Below are positions 23,301-38,300 of a stretch of 64,000 nucleotides of DNA, piece by piece. The position numbers and the translations under genes are program-made. The DNA comes from Sialis fuliginosa. Taxonomy: Eukaryota > Arthropoda > Insecta > Megaloptera > Sialidae. Location: assembly GCA_961205875.1 (NCBI GenBank), contig OY540809.1, positions 10,738,267 through 10,802,266 on the forward strand, read 5' to 3'. Each line of letters starts with the position of its first letter. Position 1 is the stretch's first letter. Under the pieces are notes generated by a model. It saw nothing but the letters and a program-made list of their open reading frames with translations, made no database searches and had not been told where the DNA came from.

Positions 23301-26300
23301 TTCCGTAGAATAATTTAAATTAAAATGTAACTTTAATATATCATGCTACCACTCCCTACACTGTGAACACTATTATGTTATGATTTGATTTACTTCTAAT
23401 TTCCTTTCCAAATTCCAAGAAATACGATATGGGAATGAAAAAACCCTGATTTTATCCTACATGATTTTATTGGTTTCATTTCATAAAACAAATGATTAAA
23501 ACAACGCTGTTAATTAATTAATACTGGGCGTGTTGTGTATAGATGTGGGTTTTTATTAAATTAAACAGCACCAGAATGCATGCTGTATTTTATGTGTGTA
23601 GGTGGTAGAAGGGGTCGATTGATCGTAGGAAGAAATATATGGGATTATTTCTAACACAAATTGCAAACAAAACATTCAAATATTTCAAAAACTGCCATAT
23701 CAGTTTGATACCCTGTTTAGATTTGCAAGCAAAAAAATCATGCAGTTTATTTATAATCCTGGATATATGTACAGTCGCCTGCAGAACTCGTCTGGCACCC
23801 TAAAGGCTAGAATCGCTTACAACAGATTCCAAATTTAAAGACAAACATCATCGTTTATCTTTTTCTATCAAGTTCAATATATTTAAATACTAAAATTCGG
23901 AATATCAAATATTTATTGCCACAAAATTTACGTATACAATTTTCGATAGATTACATAATAATTTAATTGCACAAAGATATATGAGTACTATAAAGGAAGA
24001 GTAGTTCTTTATCTAGCAAATGAATTTCAAAATATCTGTCTTTGTTTGATACATGGAGAAATGATTTAAATATTATAAGAATCAAATGGGAGGAGCCTAC
24101 AAATTTTGTGATAAACGAAAATGAATACAAAATGCAAGACCATTAATGCAGGCGACTGTACATACACCGTGACAATTATATTCTGATACAACTCTATCGA
24201 CGATGTACCGTTATTGGCGTTATTTTAGCAACCCATTTTTTACCAAAAAAAAAAACAATTAAAAATACCGTTATGTTATCTAGTATATCCTGTAAAACAA
24301 TTATGCAATTTAAATTAGTCTTATTCAATTCAGAGATCTTTAAAACGTATAATCCCTAAATATCTACTATATTATACAGTAATTTTATTTAAATATAAAA
24401 AATGAAATAATATTAAACTGAATAACATGCACTTTTGTTTTATTTCAAAAATGCAAGTACGCAATTTTTAATTAATATTTTTCATTTATTTTGATCAAAT
24501 ACATTTGAAGCAGCGTTAGATAGATTAATTAAATTGCTTTGTACATTTTTCAATTAAAACCTACAACTAATATTGCATTCAGTATTTCACCTATATTGTA
24601 AATAACAACGTATTATGTTATTTCACACATCTCGTAATTAAATTCTGTATGAAGAATCTTGTATTGTATATTTTTAACAATGTACTATGGGCTACAGAAG
24701 TCGTCTGCCACCGTAAAGGTCAGAAGTCAGAATCGCTTACAACAGATTAAAAAATGTAGACAAATATCATCGGTTATTTTTTTCTAGGACAAAGCTTATA
24801 AAGTTACATCATTTTAAATAAAAACACAAATATACGTCTATTTATTTTATTAATTTTATATCAAGTTTAACATATTTAAATACTAAAATTCGGAATACTT
24901 ATTAAATATTTATTGCCACAAAAATTTACTTATACAATTTTCAATAGAGTACATAATAATTCAATCGCACAAATATATATGAGTAATATAAACGAAGAGT
25001 ATTTCTTTATCTAGTTTCAAAATATCTATCTTTGTTTGGTACATGGAGAATTGATTTAAATATGATAATAATCAAATGGGTGGAGCCTACTAAGTTTGTG
25101 ATAAGCGAATACGAATGAAAACTGGTCGACCACTTCTGCATTTCTCTGTACATATGTGATAGAATGAATATATTAAACGGTAAAAAAAATTGAACTGAAC
25201 AAGACCTGACCAAATGCTTTCTACAGGGTATCGAATTGTTATGAATTTAATTTAGATTTCAGAGCAGTGGTAATAAATTTATTATAATCTCCTATAATTT
25301 CTATAGTATTAGATCAATCAACACTGCTTAATTATATAGAAGATATTTTTGATCAATTTAAGAAATTATATAAATTTTTGGGGTTTCAAATTTTCTAATT
25401 AGAATTTTTAATATTTTTCATAACTTCAAATAAAATTGAATAAAATATATATAGTATATTATTATAATACACATACAGTTTCGATTTATAAAAATAAAAA
25501 AATCTTACATTTTCAATTTCCTGCTGTCATGTCAAAATTTTCTTACTTTTGTATTTACTCATATACACTAATGCTTTATTATGTACATATATATACGTGC
25601 ATCTTTTTGTTTACGTATTTTGCATTACTGTAACGGTATGGGTTCGAAGATGTATTTGACATAAAGCATATTTTATATCTATAAATAAGATGAAAAGTTA
25701 AAAGATATTTGATATAAAAATACATTTTTCCTTAAAATTATACTTTACATAATTAATTATAGATTTAGTTTGAAAAAAATATTTATGAAATTTGAACAAC
25801 CCCTTGGCTACCACTACTCAAGATATTTAATTTAATAAAAATGGGAAATTTCTAAATTTGATATTATTTTCCCAAAAAAATTTACTATCATAAATTGAAA
25901 ACTTATATCAATTTTTAGAGTCACCAGATTTTTTTCACGATTAGTTTTTTACAATTAGTTATAGGCGTTCAAAGTTTCTATTTTGATCGCAAATAACTCG
26001 GTCAAAATCGATTGTACAACAAAACAAAAAAAAAGCAAATTGAAGAGAAAGGGCTGATTGACAAAAACAATACATTAGATTTGATTAGAAAACAATATAT
26101 CATCACCAATAGAGGCTTACAAAATTTTCTAATTTTTTTATAGTTTTGAGGTCAAATTCGTTGTTTACACACAAAAATAAGTTATAAAACTATGGCCCAG
26201 TTTAGAAGACAACTGGCGAATTGCATAAAGCAAAAATAATCATGATTAGTTAATCGTTCATTTTCAATCAATGATTTAACGTTAATCACGGTTAGTTTAC

Positions 26301-29300
26301 AGACGATTTATTAATTGTGATTATTATTTTCTATAGAATATTTACACCATAACAGTAATTAACGTTAAGAATTAATATAATTGTGATTTTAAAATAGTCG
26401 ATTAACTAATCATGATTAATTTTGCTTAGTGCAATCCAAGGAAGGTGTATTATATAAAAATTAAAAGAACACTAAAAAAAGTGCACACTTTACTCATACA
26501 TGTAATAAAAATCACATCAACCACCGATCACTTCAACTAATAAAACACAAAAACAAATTTCCTCTTAATATAGTAAGCAAAACCAACCTCATACATACAA
26601 AGTACACACCACTAATAAGAGCACAAAACACAGCACTTAAGAGTGTGGGTATATTTAATAGTCGAGGGTGTAAACATGCAACGGGTTATGTACCCCCTCC
26701 CTCCCATACTCCCTCTTCTTGACTAAATCGATTGACCATGGCGGGCACAAGGTGGCGTAATCAATATGTAACTACCGTCAATGTATGTATTATATGTATA
26801 TTCTAGGAACAAGTTAAGTTGAAATATATGGTAAATACTAAAACACGACATTGGAATAAATTATCAATGTCTCAATTGTAGTTGGCTGTTATACATTTTG
26901 TACAATTTATACAACAAATATTTTATACCAGTTTCATTTTTAATTTACATTGTGGAAAATAATATGATTTAAACTAGTCCTTAATCACCTAGGTCCTTTT
27001 TTAATCGACGTCTGTATATATTTTTATGTATATTTATGATTTGGATTTTTTTATTTGAAAGAGTAAACTCCCGATTTAACTTCAATATATTATTTTTTCA
27101 AAATCTGGAGGTTTCAATTTTGCTTTACATATTTTTTTATGTATATAAGGTACAACTCCAAGAAATGTGCACCTATTCAGTGAAGCTTTTTTTTGTTTGA
27201 AAGAGTATACTCCCGAGGTATTCCCGTATAAATATTATCAGAATCTGACCGTGGAATTCTTAGATACGCCACTCAAAAAGGAAAAAATAAAAAAACTTTA
27301 AAAAAAAACATTAAAAAATCTATAATAATTATTAAATTCAACAGTTTTGAAAGTCAGTGTCAAACCAATAAAAACTTTTTTTTACTACACACATACCTAG
27401 CAGCGGTTATAATGACCGCTACAGTATTATACCCCTAATAGAAAATATATAATAATAAAAAATAAAAAACGTACCTATTTCTTATTTTTTAGTAAATTGA
27501 ATAAAAAATATTTTGGGATGTCACCCCTCCCCCTTACACACGTTTTTGATGATTTTGAAATGAGACCGTCCTCAAGATAGACCTAACCATCCAACAAAGT
27601 TTCATTAATATCGGTTCAGTAGTTCATGAGTTATGTGTGTGACAAGGATTCAGGGGACAGACGGACGGACAAACAGACAGACACGGAACAAAAAGTGTTT
27701 GTCTTGATGTGAAAATTTTTTTGTCTCATTCTAATACGATCACAAAGCTTCTCGTATCTTCGATATTGCAAGGAAGCAATATAAATTCTGGTGGGTTTAA
27801 TTTATTCTATTTTTTCCATGGGAGCTTGAGATCCATTTAACAATTGTGGTTTTAGTAGTCAACCTCCTTTTTTAGCCACTCTCTGTAAAATATACCTAAT
27901 ATAATTACTTTACACGATAAAATTCAAAGACATACAAACATAAAAGCTTTTGACATTTTAACCTGAACATGTAAATAAAGTAGATTATTTTAATAACACA
28001 TTTACCAAATATGAGACATAAAAAACAAACTTGTAATAGAATAACTTGTAATTAGTTGTTGTTGTTAAAAAAGTACGTGTTTGAATATGACTGATTATAA
28101 TGGAATATAATTAATCTATGGAATTGTAGACGTTTACATACATATATGTAGAATATAGGTTACATTCATATATCTTATAACTATATTTTTGTACAGTGTT
28201 TTTAATTAAAGTATTTGTTTAATAATATTTTGTGAATGTTTTAAGCATGAGAGTAATTTATTTAGATATAAGAATTATTCGTATTAAGTATATGTATATG
28301 TATAATCGTATTTTTGAAAAACTAGTCTAATTCTTTTCGTCATTTTCTCTTTCAGTTAATAATACAAATAATTGACATATGATTATATAGCAAGGTATGT
28401 AAAGATAAGGTAGTCTCTGTAGCTCCTTGACTAATTAGCATTTGCGTGGGAATTACGTTATATTCAAATGTTATAAATGTAAATGAATACAATAAAATAG
28501 ATTTTCGAACAAAATTATTCCTTTATCAACGAAAATTGGTATAGAGTGCAGGGGTAGTTTTGCAGAGGGTGAAAAGGAAGAAAAACTGTTTTTACGCGAA
28601 TAACTTCTAAATGGCAACTGTTCTCATCGATTTCTTAAAGTGTAGGTACCAAACTATATCTGTACCAATTTTCGTTAATAAAGGAATTATTGTATTCGAA
28701 AAATCTAATTTTTTACTGTATCTACTTACTTACTAATTATACATTTAAAACATTTGAAAATATCCCCGTAGTGACGTAATTCCCACGCAAACGCTGATTG
28801 ATCAAGGATACTATACTACTACCTTGTCTTTACATACCTTGCCTACATAGTTTTTAACAAAAATTCATTATTTTTGTACCATCAACAAAAAGCGAAGTAC
28901 CTATATTCAAAAATTAAGTTAGGTGTATATTAAGGAGGAACATATGAGTAGACGGCGGAAAAAATAAGTGAATTTTGGGAATTATTATCTCAAAAATTAT
29001 TTGTTCAACTTCATCCAGGTTTATTTTATTCTAAAGTATATATGTATATTGAGGTATGTTTACAATTTTTTTTATGAATATATATCAACTAGGAGCGCTG
29101 CTGTCGTGGCCGGCGTAAAACAAGTCCATCGATGCGGTTCTCAAGATTACTGGCAATCAGTTGATCTGAAACAGCAATTTCAAAGAGATTCTTAGAAGTT
29201 AATGAATAATGCCCTTCGGAACGTAGGATTTTTTTTACTCAATTTCTTTTATCAAGCCAGAAGTATCGGAAATTGTGATTGAAAATTGAATTTAACATTT

Positions 29301-32300
29301 AATCGGGCCCCATTTTTTTTTTCAAAAAATCTTACGTACCGAAGGGCATCATACATTAAATTCTAAGAATCTCTTTGAAATTTCTGTTTCAGATCAGAAC
29401 TGACTGCCAGTAATCCTGGGAACCACGACTGCAGTGCTCCTAGTCGTTATATATTCATAAAAAAAATTGTAAACATACCTGAATATCTATATTTTAGAAT
29501 AAAATAAACCTGAATAAAATTGCACAAATAGTTTTTGAGATAATAATTCCCAAAATTCACCTATTTTTTCCATCGTCTACTTATATGTTCCCCCTTAATA
29601 ACTCTTATTTACTTTGCAATTAAAAATATGTATAACAATGAAATGAGAAATGACGAAGCGAAAGGAATGTGTAAAATGCGATATTAAATAGTATAAATAT
29701 GTATAATACGCAAAAGTAAATAAATGAATAAAATATAAACCAGTGGTGCATTGTGCTTGTAGAGGTCGTATAACTTCTGTACAAGTGTTTGACTTGATTC
29801 ATCCAATATTAAATTTACATTAGTCACAGTTTCTCAAAGTTTTATAAAATTGAGTCAAAGTAAATTTGCTATGTTAAATGAAGTTGTAAGTCAACGCAAG
29901 AAGTTTATACCAACGATATATTTATAATTCATATTTCTTATCTTCCTACTGAATTGGTTCGAATAGAAAATATCATTATTAATTATAAATATTAAGATAT
30001 AGGTACAATTACACTTCAATTAACAAAATAAAATTTTATTTTAATACTTTATAAAATAAATACAATCAAAAAAAATCTCTTTCTAAATTCAGCAAAGGAA
30101 TATAAGTTTCGACAAAATTAATTATATTTTTAAAGAGAATTTGATGATTTTTTATATGGTAATCTACTAACAAACTAAGTTCTATAAAGAAAGAGAGAAA
30201 CACATAAAATCGAAAAAAAATATAGTAAAACATCAATTTTTAATTATTTTTTTTCGCGAAATATGATTGTATTAATTCAGTATTAATTTTATAATAAATT
30301 AAAATTATTTTATTAGATTCCTTGTTATAACATATCAATTGAACTATATATCGTGCAATATAAACTTCATTTTAGCTGGATATTTTAATTAAATTTCAAT
30401 GAACATAGGTAATCCAGTCAAGCACTGTTTCAGAAACTTAATTAATGTTACAATCGGTTCAATTTTTTTGTATTGTTTTGCATGTACATTAATTATCTTG
30501 TGACTGTCTTAAGATGTGTTGACAATATTAATCAATTATTTCTATAAAACTTATAATTGTACAGTTGAATATTGGAATATACAAACGCCCATATCTATAA
30601 TATGGATTAAAAATGTTTTTATTTTCTAATTTTTCTAATTAAATAATACAATCAGAGATCTGCACAAGTATTATAGAAGTTTTAATGTACATTAATAAAT
30701 ATTTTGTGTAAATTTACTTTTATAAATTTTCTAAACACATGTAAAGTACTTTTCTCAAAAGTTCTAACTGTAATATTTTTATCTGAATCATAAATTTTGA
30801 ATTTTATAATGTACCACCTTAAAATAAATCACAAATGTTCATTTCTTTTATGAAGAATTTGCTTGAGTGCAAATTTAAATTAGCTCCCAGCTAACGCTAT
30901 CTGCTAGGTATTAAATATAAATTACAACCACTCACAGATGCAGTCAATGAAATCGTACATATGATGATTTTGATGCATGCGTATTAATTAAAATAAGTGC
31001 TGCCAACTGTACCTCATAAAATGCTTTAAAATATCGAAAAATTTAACTCTAAGCAGATAGCGTTAGCTGGAAGCAAATTTTCGTGCAAATTCTTTATAAT
31101 ACCGGGCGTTAGTTGTCTAAATTAAAACTAAACAGTTTCTAGTTCAAATCTCTTTAATAATAATTCGTTCTTTGTCAATGATACTGACCCAATTTTCACG
31201 ATCTTGTTATGTATGAAATTGTAATAACGGTGAAGTAATTTAGTATCCACTGTCAACGCATCTTTGTACCGATTGTAACAGTAAAATAACGACATCGACA
31301 TGCGCCACGCTCGTGTATATTCAAATGCTACTATGTGATTGTGTGATACTTTCAAGGGGCAGGAGATACCTATATACATCTGGTACGACAGTTACCCCAC
31401 GCACAGCGGCGAGGGGTATGAGGGTAGAGTATCCAGGGTCGCCCACGACTCGCCCTACGGCGCCGCGTCCCTCAACCTGACCGGCATTCGCGAGAGCGAC
31501 CAAGGATGGTGAGTATATTATTTACTTTATATCTTAATATTATAAACTAAAAATATCGGTATGGAGAACCATACATGACTTCCATGTTCTTTCTATCTTT
31601 TTAAATAATTTTTAAATATACATTTTTTTAAATATTTTATTTATATAACCTACTACTATGAATATACATATCGTAATACATTAAAAAAACATATATACTT
31701 ACAACGGTTACAGCTCTTTTTGCCATTTGTACATAAATATTAGTTTTCTAATGTCAAAAACATAATTCACATTCGTAGAAAAACTAATTTGACAATTTGA
31801 ATTTAGTTGCATTTGTTTCCAAGGCAACATGAATTAATGACATATTAGTATTTAAAATTCAAATTTTAAGTGTGTTTTTCACCCCTTTAACGGCTGTTTA
31901 GACACGTACAAATAATAAATATCCCTTAGATTCAATTGAACTGCAAATGTACCAAATCTTATCAAAATTAGTGAGATAATATTCGCAATATTCACTTTTT
32001 AGACGAAAAAAGTTACAAAATTTCGAATATTTCCAAAACCCCTAATCCGATTAGCACCAAAATCAATAGGTCTGGAGTACTCACTGAGATAAACATTTTT
32101 CCCAAAAATAATTTAGATCGGTGCATTTTTACGGTAGTTATCGTGAACGAAAAAAAAATCTACATCCTGACAGACAGACACACGCACAGCCGCCATGCGG
32201 AAATTAACTTTTCTTTAAGTTTTGAAGTTAGTACAATCAGAATTTGTCATTTTCTCGGACACGATTTTTCGATGGTATTACAATACTTCCATTTCTTTCA

Positions 32301-35300
32301 GAACATGGAAGTAATTAATAAAACAGCTATTATATGTATCTTTATAAATCCAATATTTAATATTTATAGTCGAAATTATTACTTTTTAGATTCATTTTGT
32401 AGGACATGGGCAATACTAGTGTTGGATAATACTCCAGTGTTGGCCACTTGTTTAATTAAGTGTACTAAATTAGTAATATTTGATTATTGCCATTACGTAA
32501 TAGGCCAATGCGTGTCAAAATTATGGATATTTAAACTAATTATTTGTGTAATCTATTTATTAATTATTATATTATCATAACATCTGCTTTGCATTGTTTA
32601 AAATTTTATGACTTTTGTGTCGTAATACTTATCATTTTGTAATCAATAACTTTTCCCTCTTAGGAGAAAATTTCTTCTTAGCAGTTGCCTACGTAATAAA
32701 ATGATAAAATTTCACTTTTCTAAGTCCAGGGAGTTAAGCTGGACATTGATGAGTCAGTCACTCATTGTGATAACTTCTCTCTATATATACATACATAGAT
32801 GAAGGATTTTCTCTTGTTACAGTATTGTTGGAACGACTATTAAAATTAAAATAGAAAAGATTTAGCAACTAACATTTACTTTAAAAAATAAATATTTATT
32901 AAATATTTGTCATGAGAAATCCATATACATACAAGCATGTAACACACCACATTGTATAATTCAAGTCTTGTTTACAAAATTTACACAAAATACAATATTT
33001 AGAACAGTTATTCCAAAAGATCGATCATTACAACTTGTTAAACTAGCCCAACTTAAAACAGCGGTGTTACACATTTAATAGAACTTTACTAATAACTGAT
33101 TCTTGTCAAATATGTAAAGCAAAGTTTGTAACGAATCCATATATAATATAATTAATTAGACAACACATAATGCCATACAAGTTAATTACACAAATTGAAG
33201 TTAAAGTTAATAAACTGATATCAAACCAAACTAAATAGATTCTAGTAATAAGCTTTGTTCACCACATCAATGTATATAATAACATGTCCTGACTGACTGA
33301 CTGATTCATCATCGCCGAGCCAAAACTCCTGGACTTAGAAACGTGAAATTTCAGGGGTTTGTTCCTTTTATAATGCAAGCACCCACTAAAAAAGGAGTTT
33401 TCGAAATTCAACCCCTAATAGGGTAAAAGGAGGTGTAAAAGTGTTTGGTTGGATTTACTTGAAACTACAATACAAATAATGAAACACGTATTTCAGTATT
33501 TCTCAAAATTCAACCCCTAAGAGGTTACAAGGAGGTGGAAAAGTTTGTATAAATTTTTTTAGGTTTCTGTAGAAAACTAGGAAACCTTATAGTTTCGCCA
33601 TGTACGTCCGTCCGTCCGTTTTTGCATTTAAATGTATCAGAGCGTCCCCTCTCCCCTAATTTCAAACTGCCAATTAATAAAATCTGAAAAAAATTCAGAA
33701 TGTAGCTTTTCATTAGTACTTTCACTAAAAATTATAACAAACACTGTCAAAATTATTTTGGACCCCTCCCATAGACTGAAAATTGTACTCAAATTTTTTT
33801 TCACTTACCACATTGAGTGGGGTATCTTTAGATAAGTCTCCTAAAATGCAACAAAAAATGTTATATAACCTTTTGATTTTAACCCTTCAGTCACGATATA
33901 TTTGCATTTAAATGTCGTTATCAGAGCGTCCTCCCCCCCCCCCCCCCTTCTACTTTCTAAACTATCGATGCAGAAAATCTAAAAAAAAGTCCAGAATGTA
34001 GCTTTTAGTTAGTACTTTCAATGAAAATTATAATGAACACTGTATCTAGAATAGTTTATAAAAAAAATTAAAATAACTCTTAGTTATAAATCGTAATGAT
34101 TACGGAAATTCATCATGTGCGTGCCCAACACGCACTTGGCCATTTTATTTTTGTTTGTATTCACTCGAATGAAACTTTGCATAAATAATCTACAAGACAA
34201 ATAGCATTTTCGAAAACCGCTGAATCGATCTTGATGAAATGTAGCATCCTAAGGAAGAACATTTATATCTCAAAAAATTAATTAAATTATATTTTTTTGG
34301 CATAGACATCTAGTATGCAAATGCGAAACTAAAAAACTGTTTTATCGACTATCATCATAACAGAAATCTGTGTTACCTAACCCGTATTCCACACGAACGA
34401 AGACGCGCGGGTAACAGCCGGTTTTTCATAAAGAAAATCGCAGTACAAATATGGCTACACATGAGACGAGAGTTATATAAGATGACTCATCTCAGCGTGC
34501 AGCGTTTGGTACAAATAACACCGCGTTCAAAGCGAATGAGTTTCTTTAATGTTTTGAAATGCACAAACACACTAGGCCATGTTAAGTCCCATTGAAATGC
34601 TACTTATGTTACTGATATGTCACAGTAAAAATAAAAACAAAATTGAATGTTCGGCTAATGCAACAACTGTAGTAGATGCGCTTTTTATCTCAAAGAACGT
34701 ATTCTGTTTGACGGGCTTTATAAAGAGAGAGAGAAATATGGGTGTGTTTGTTTCACATCACATGAATACAACACATATTTTAGTATTCGTTTTGTAGTTT
34801 TGAGGACAGTAGAATATACTACTGTGTCCAAAAAGTAAGGTGATTTTTTACATTTAAACTTCACGGAAATTGTGAAATCATGTAATTATTTTTTGTTGGT
34901 TAAAAGTACTGTCTTTGACATATGTGTCAAATTTCATGTCAATGTCTTCAATAGTTATTAAGATACACTTGTTTATTTTCATAAAAAAAGTGCATTTTGC
35001 TATTTTCATAATGTCATGCCATCAGCCAACAGTTTTCTTTAATTATCGTTTGGAAAGTAACGCTACCTATACAGTTCTATAGTCTATTAACTTATAAGTA
35101 TTTTAGTTTTTATTTTATTTTTCTACGACCTATAGAACCGGAGATATTTCAAAAACAGTGTAGCGATGCACTCAAAATGTATAAAAACACACACAAGCCG
35201 ATTTTCCTAACTTTTTCGACTTTATAAATAAAATAAAAATCCAACTTCCCGAATGCATCACTTCAAAATGCTAATTTTCCTCTACTAATATAGTTTTCGA

Positions 35301-38300
35301 GATATTAAATAAAAAGAAAGTAACCCAAAAAATTATTTATGCTTAGATCATTACTGAATATAATAATACTGTGTAGGTACGAGTGCAAGGTAGTGTTTCT
35401 TAACCGGCCGGCGAACCCAAACAAGAACGGCACTTGGTTCCACCTGGACGTTCACGCGCCACCACGCTTCAGCGTCACTCCCGAAGATGTCATCTACGTC
35501 AATCTCGGCGACGCGATTATCCTCAACTGCCAGGCGGAGGGTACGCCAACGCCAGAGATTCTGTGGTACAAAGACGCCAACCCCGTCGAGCCGTCGGCCA
35601 CCGTAGGAGTATTCAACGATGGCACGGAACTGCGCATCTCCAATATCCGGCACGAGGATATTGGGGATTATACATGCATCGCTCGTAATGGCGAGGGTCA
35701 GGTAAATATTTTATTTTTTTCCAAAAAAATTTTTTTAAGTTTGCATAAAGCAAGTTGTTCGAAATACACGATCATATAGACAGGGTGTCCACTTTTTGGA
35801 AAGTCAGGGAAGCCTAAAGTGGTCAGGTAAAGTCAGGGAATTTATTAACATTTTTGAAAAGTCAGAGAATTTTATAATTTTTTTTGAAAAGTCAGGGAAA
35901 AAAGTGTATAAATTTAAGTTGACGAGCAAAAAAAAAGTAACAAGTGTAAAATTTTCAAGTTATGACCAAAAAAAAAGGTCTTTTATTTTTTATTTCTGCA
36001 CATTCTTTCCCTTGCCCCCCCCCCCCCCCAACCCAGGGAATTTTATATCTGTGGTTAGGGAAAGTCAGGGAATTTTATTTCCAAAAACCAGTGGATACCC
36101 TGATAGAGCAGTGGTTCTTAAACTTATATGCTCTAGGAACCCCCTTTTGAACAATTATTTTTCAGGAAATCCCCTTCCTCAGATAGAAAAACAAAAACGG
36201 TCGTTATATACTAAATAATCACTGATAAATAGAAATATAAAAGTACTTTAATTTATGCGAAACATGTTTCATGGACCTCCGACAAAAGTTCAGCGGACCC
36301 TAGTTTAACAACCACTGATAAAGAGCGTAAAATAATTAAAAGACAAGTTAAAACAGGAAGAATATATATTTGTTGTGTTTTTCGCGATACAACGTATTAC
36401 AATGTATTAAACACAATTAATATTTTTTATATTCTCCCGCCACTGTTTAAATAAACTTTTACCCATTCACCTATACAGTTGGACTCCTATAAGTTCGAAC
36501 AATTTAAGTTCGGAGGAGAAGTTGTTTCCCTCACTCCTTACCGTCTTTGATTGCTGTGCAATACTATGCATGCGCAAACGGTGATAAAATAACTATTAAA
36601 ATGGTTTCACAATTATATAAATAGAAATATACGTACAACGTTATTAAACAGACGAAAAAAAAACAATATGCAATCAAATACTTGCATTAGTATTCAAATA
36701 AAACTCAAATATATTCACTACATATCTTCATCTGAAGACGTCATATATTACAAATCATGAACTGTCACATAACTTTTCAATTTTACCACCAGATTATCAT
36801 TCACGTGGGTTATGTTAGATAGCTCTGAGAAAAGTGTGCGAGTGAAAGAGAAAGCTACTCCCGTCTCATTTCATTAAAGAGGTACCCTGCATCTTCTAAT
36901 TCCTAGAATTTACAGTCCCGTAGCTTAGATTTTATAAGAGTCCTACTGTATACGAAAGTTAAAAGCATAAAAGTGTATTTTGACAACAATTGTCACAAAA
37001 AAAACTGCAGCAATATGTAAAATTTCGAACAAAATTATAATTTTTTGAGGTAAAATAGCTTATGTTAATTTTAAATTGATTTTGTATGTAATTTTTTTGC
37101 CCACTCTATTTATATGTAATTGTTTCCAGGTGTCTCACACGGCACGCGTGATCATCGCCGGCGGCGCAGTGATCATGGTGCCTCCGACCAACCAGACCAA
37201 GCTGGAGGGCGAGAAGGTGCAGTTCTCTTGCGAGGCGAAGGCGTTACCGGGCAATGTGACCGTTCGGTGGTTCCGCGAGGGTGCGCCCGTCAAGGAAGTC
37301 GCCTCACTCGAGACGCGCGTCACGATACGCCGCGACGGCTCGCTGGTGGTTAACCCAGTCAGCGCCGATGACTCCGGCCAGTATCTGTGCGAAGTCAGCA
37401 ACGGTATCGGCGAGCCACAGTCGGCATCAGCCTACCTCAATGTCGAATGTAAGTTGTCTTTTGTTTTTAAATAAGTTGCATACATAGACATAGAGAATGG
37501 ACCAGGCATCTGACTCGAGAGCAGAGTCGTGTCAAAAGAAAGAGATAGAAACAGGTTTGGAATATACTTGTCCTTTTTTTAAGTGTAACTATTTCATTCT
37601 TGGCCACGAATATTAAAAATATTCATAGTTATGTATATATAAAGAGGTTAAAAAACAAAAAATAATTAACCTTATAAACAAATTTTATTTAAAAAAAAAA
37701 AACAATTATTGATTTCTAAATAATATAAGTTTCGAATTTTTTGACCCAATTTTAATATCTTGTTCTTCCTTTTTCGTAGCTTCGTATAATGTATCCTAAT
37801 ATCAAACAAAATATTTAAAATTTTGTTAAGTAAATCTTGTACCTATGTGCTGTTTGTAAATGCAATCCACCTCATCATTTTGTAGCAACCACATGGGAAT
37901 TGATTTAAAACTATTTTTTATTAATATATATTTAATATTTTGGTAGCAAAAATGTCATTTTCCCGGAATATTCGTTCATAATTTTTCAAATTTCTATCAG
38001 ATCAATTGATGTTTTTTTTTTTTTTTTTTCCTCGATGAAATATGAACCATTATAGTATGTTTATTGTTTATATTATTTACTTTTCTAATAAAAAACTTAT
38101 TGCACAAAAATTACAAGATATACATACAAAAATATATCTGACAGAAATACTACCCTGAACTGTAGTAAGCTACATAGTCCAATCAAATTATAAATTTTCT
38201 ACATAGTGTCCCACGGGAAGATATTAAAACTAATCAGTCATTTTTCAAAGGGTTGTTGTTATTGAAAAAACAAAAATAGCGTTGAAAAGAAAATGGGTAT

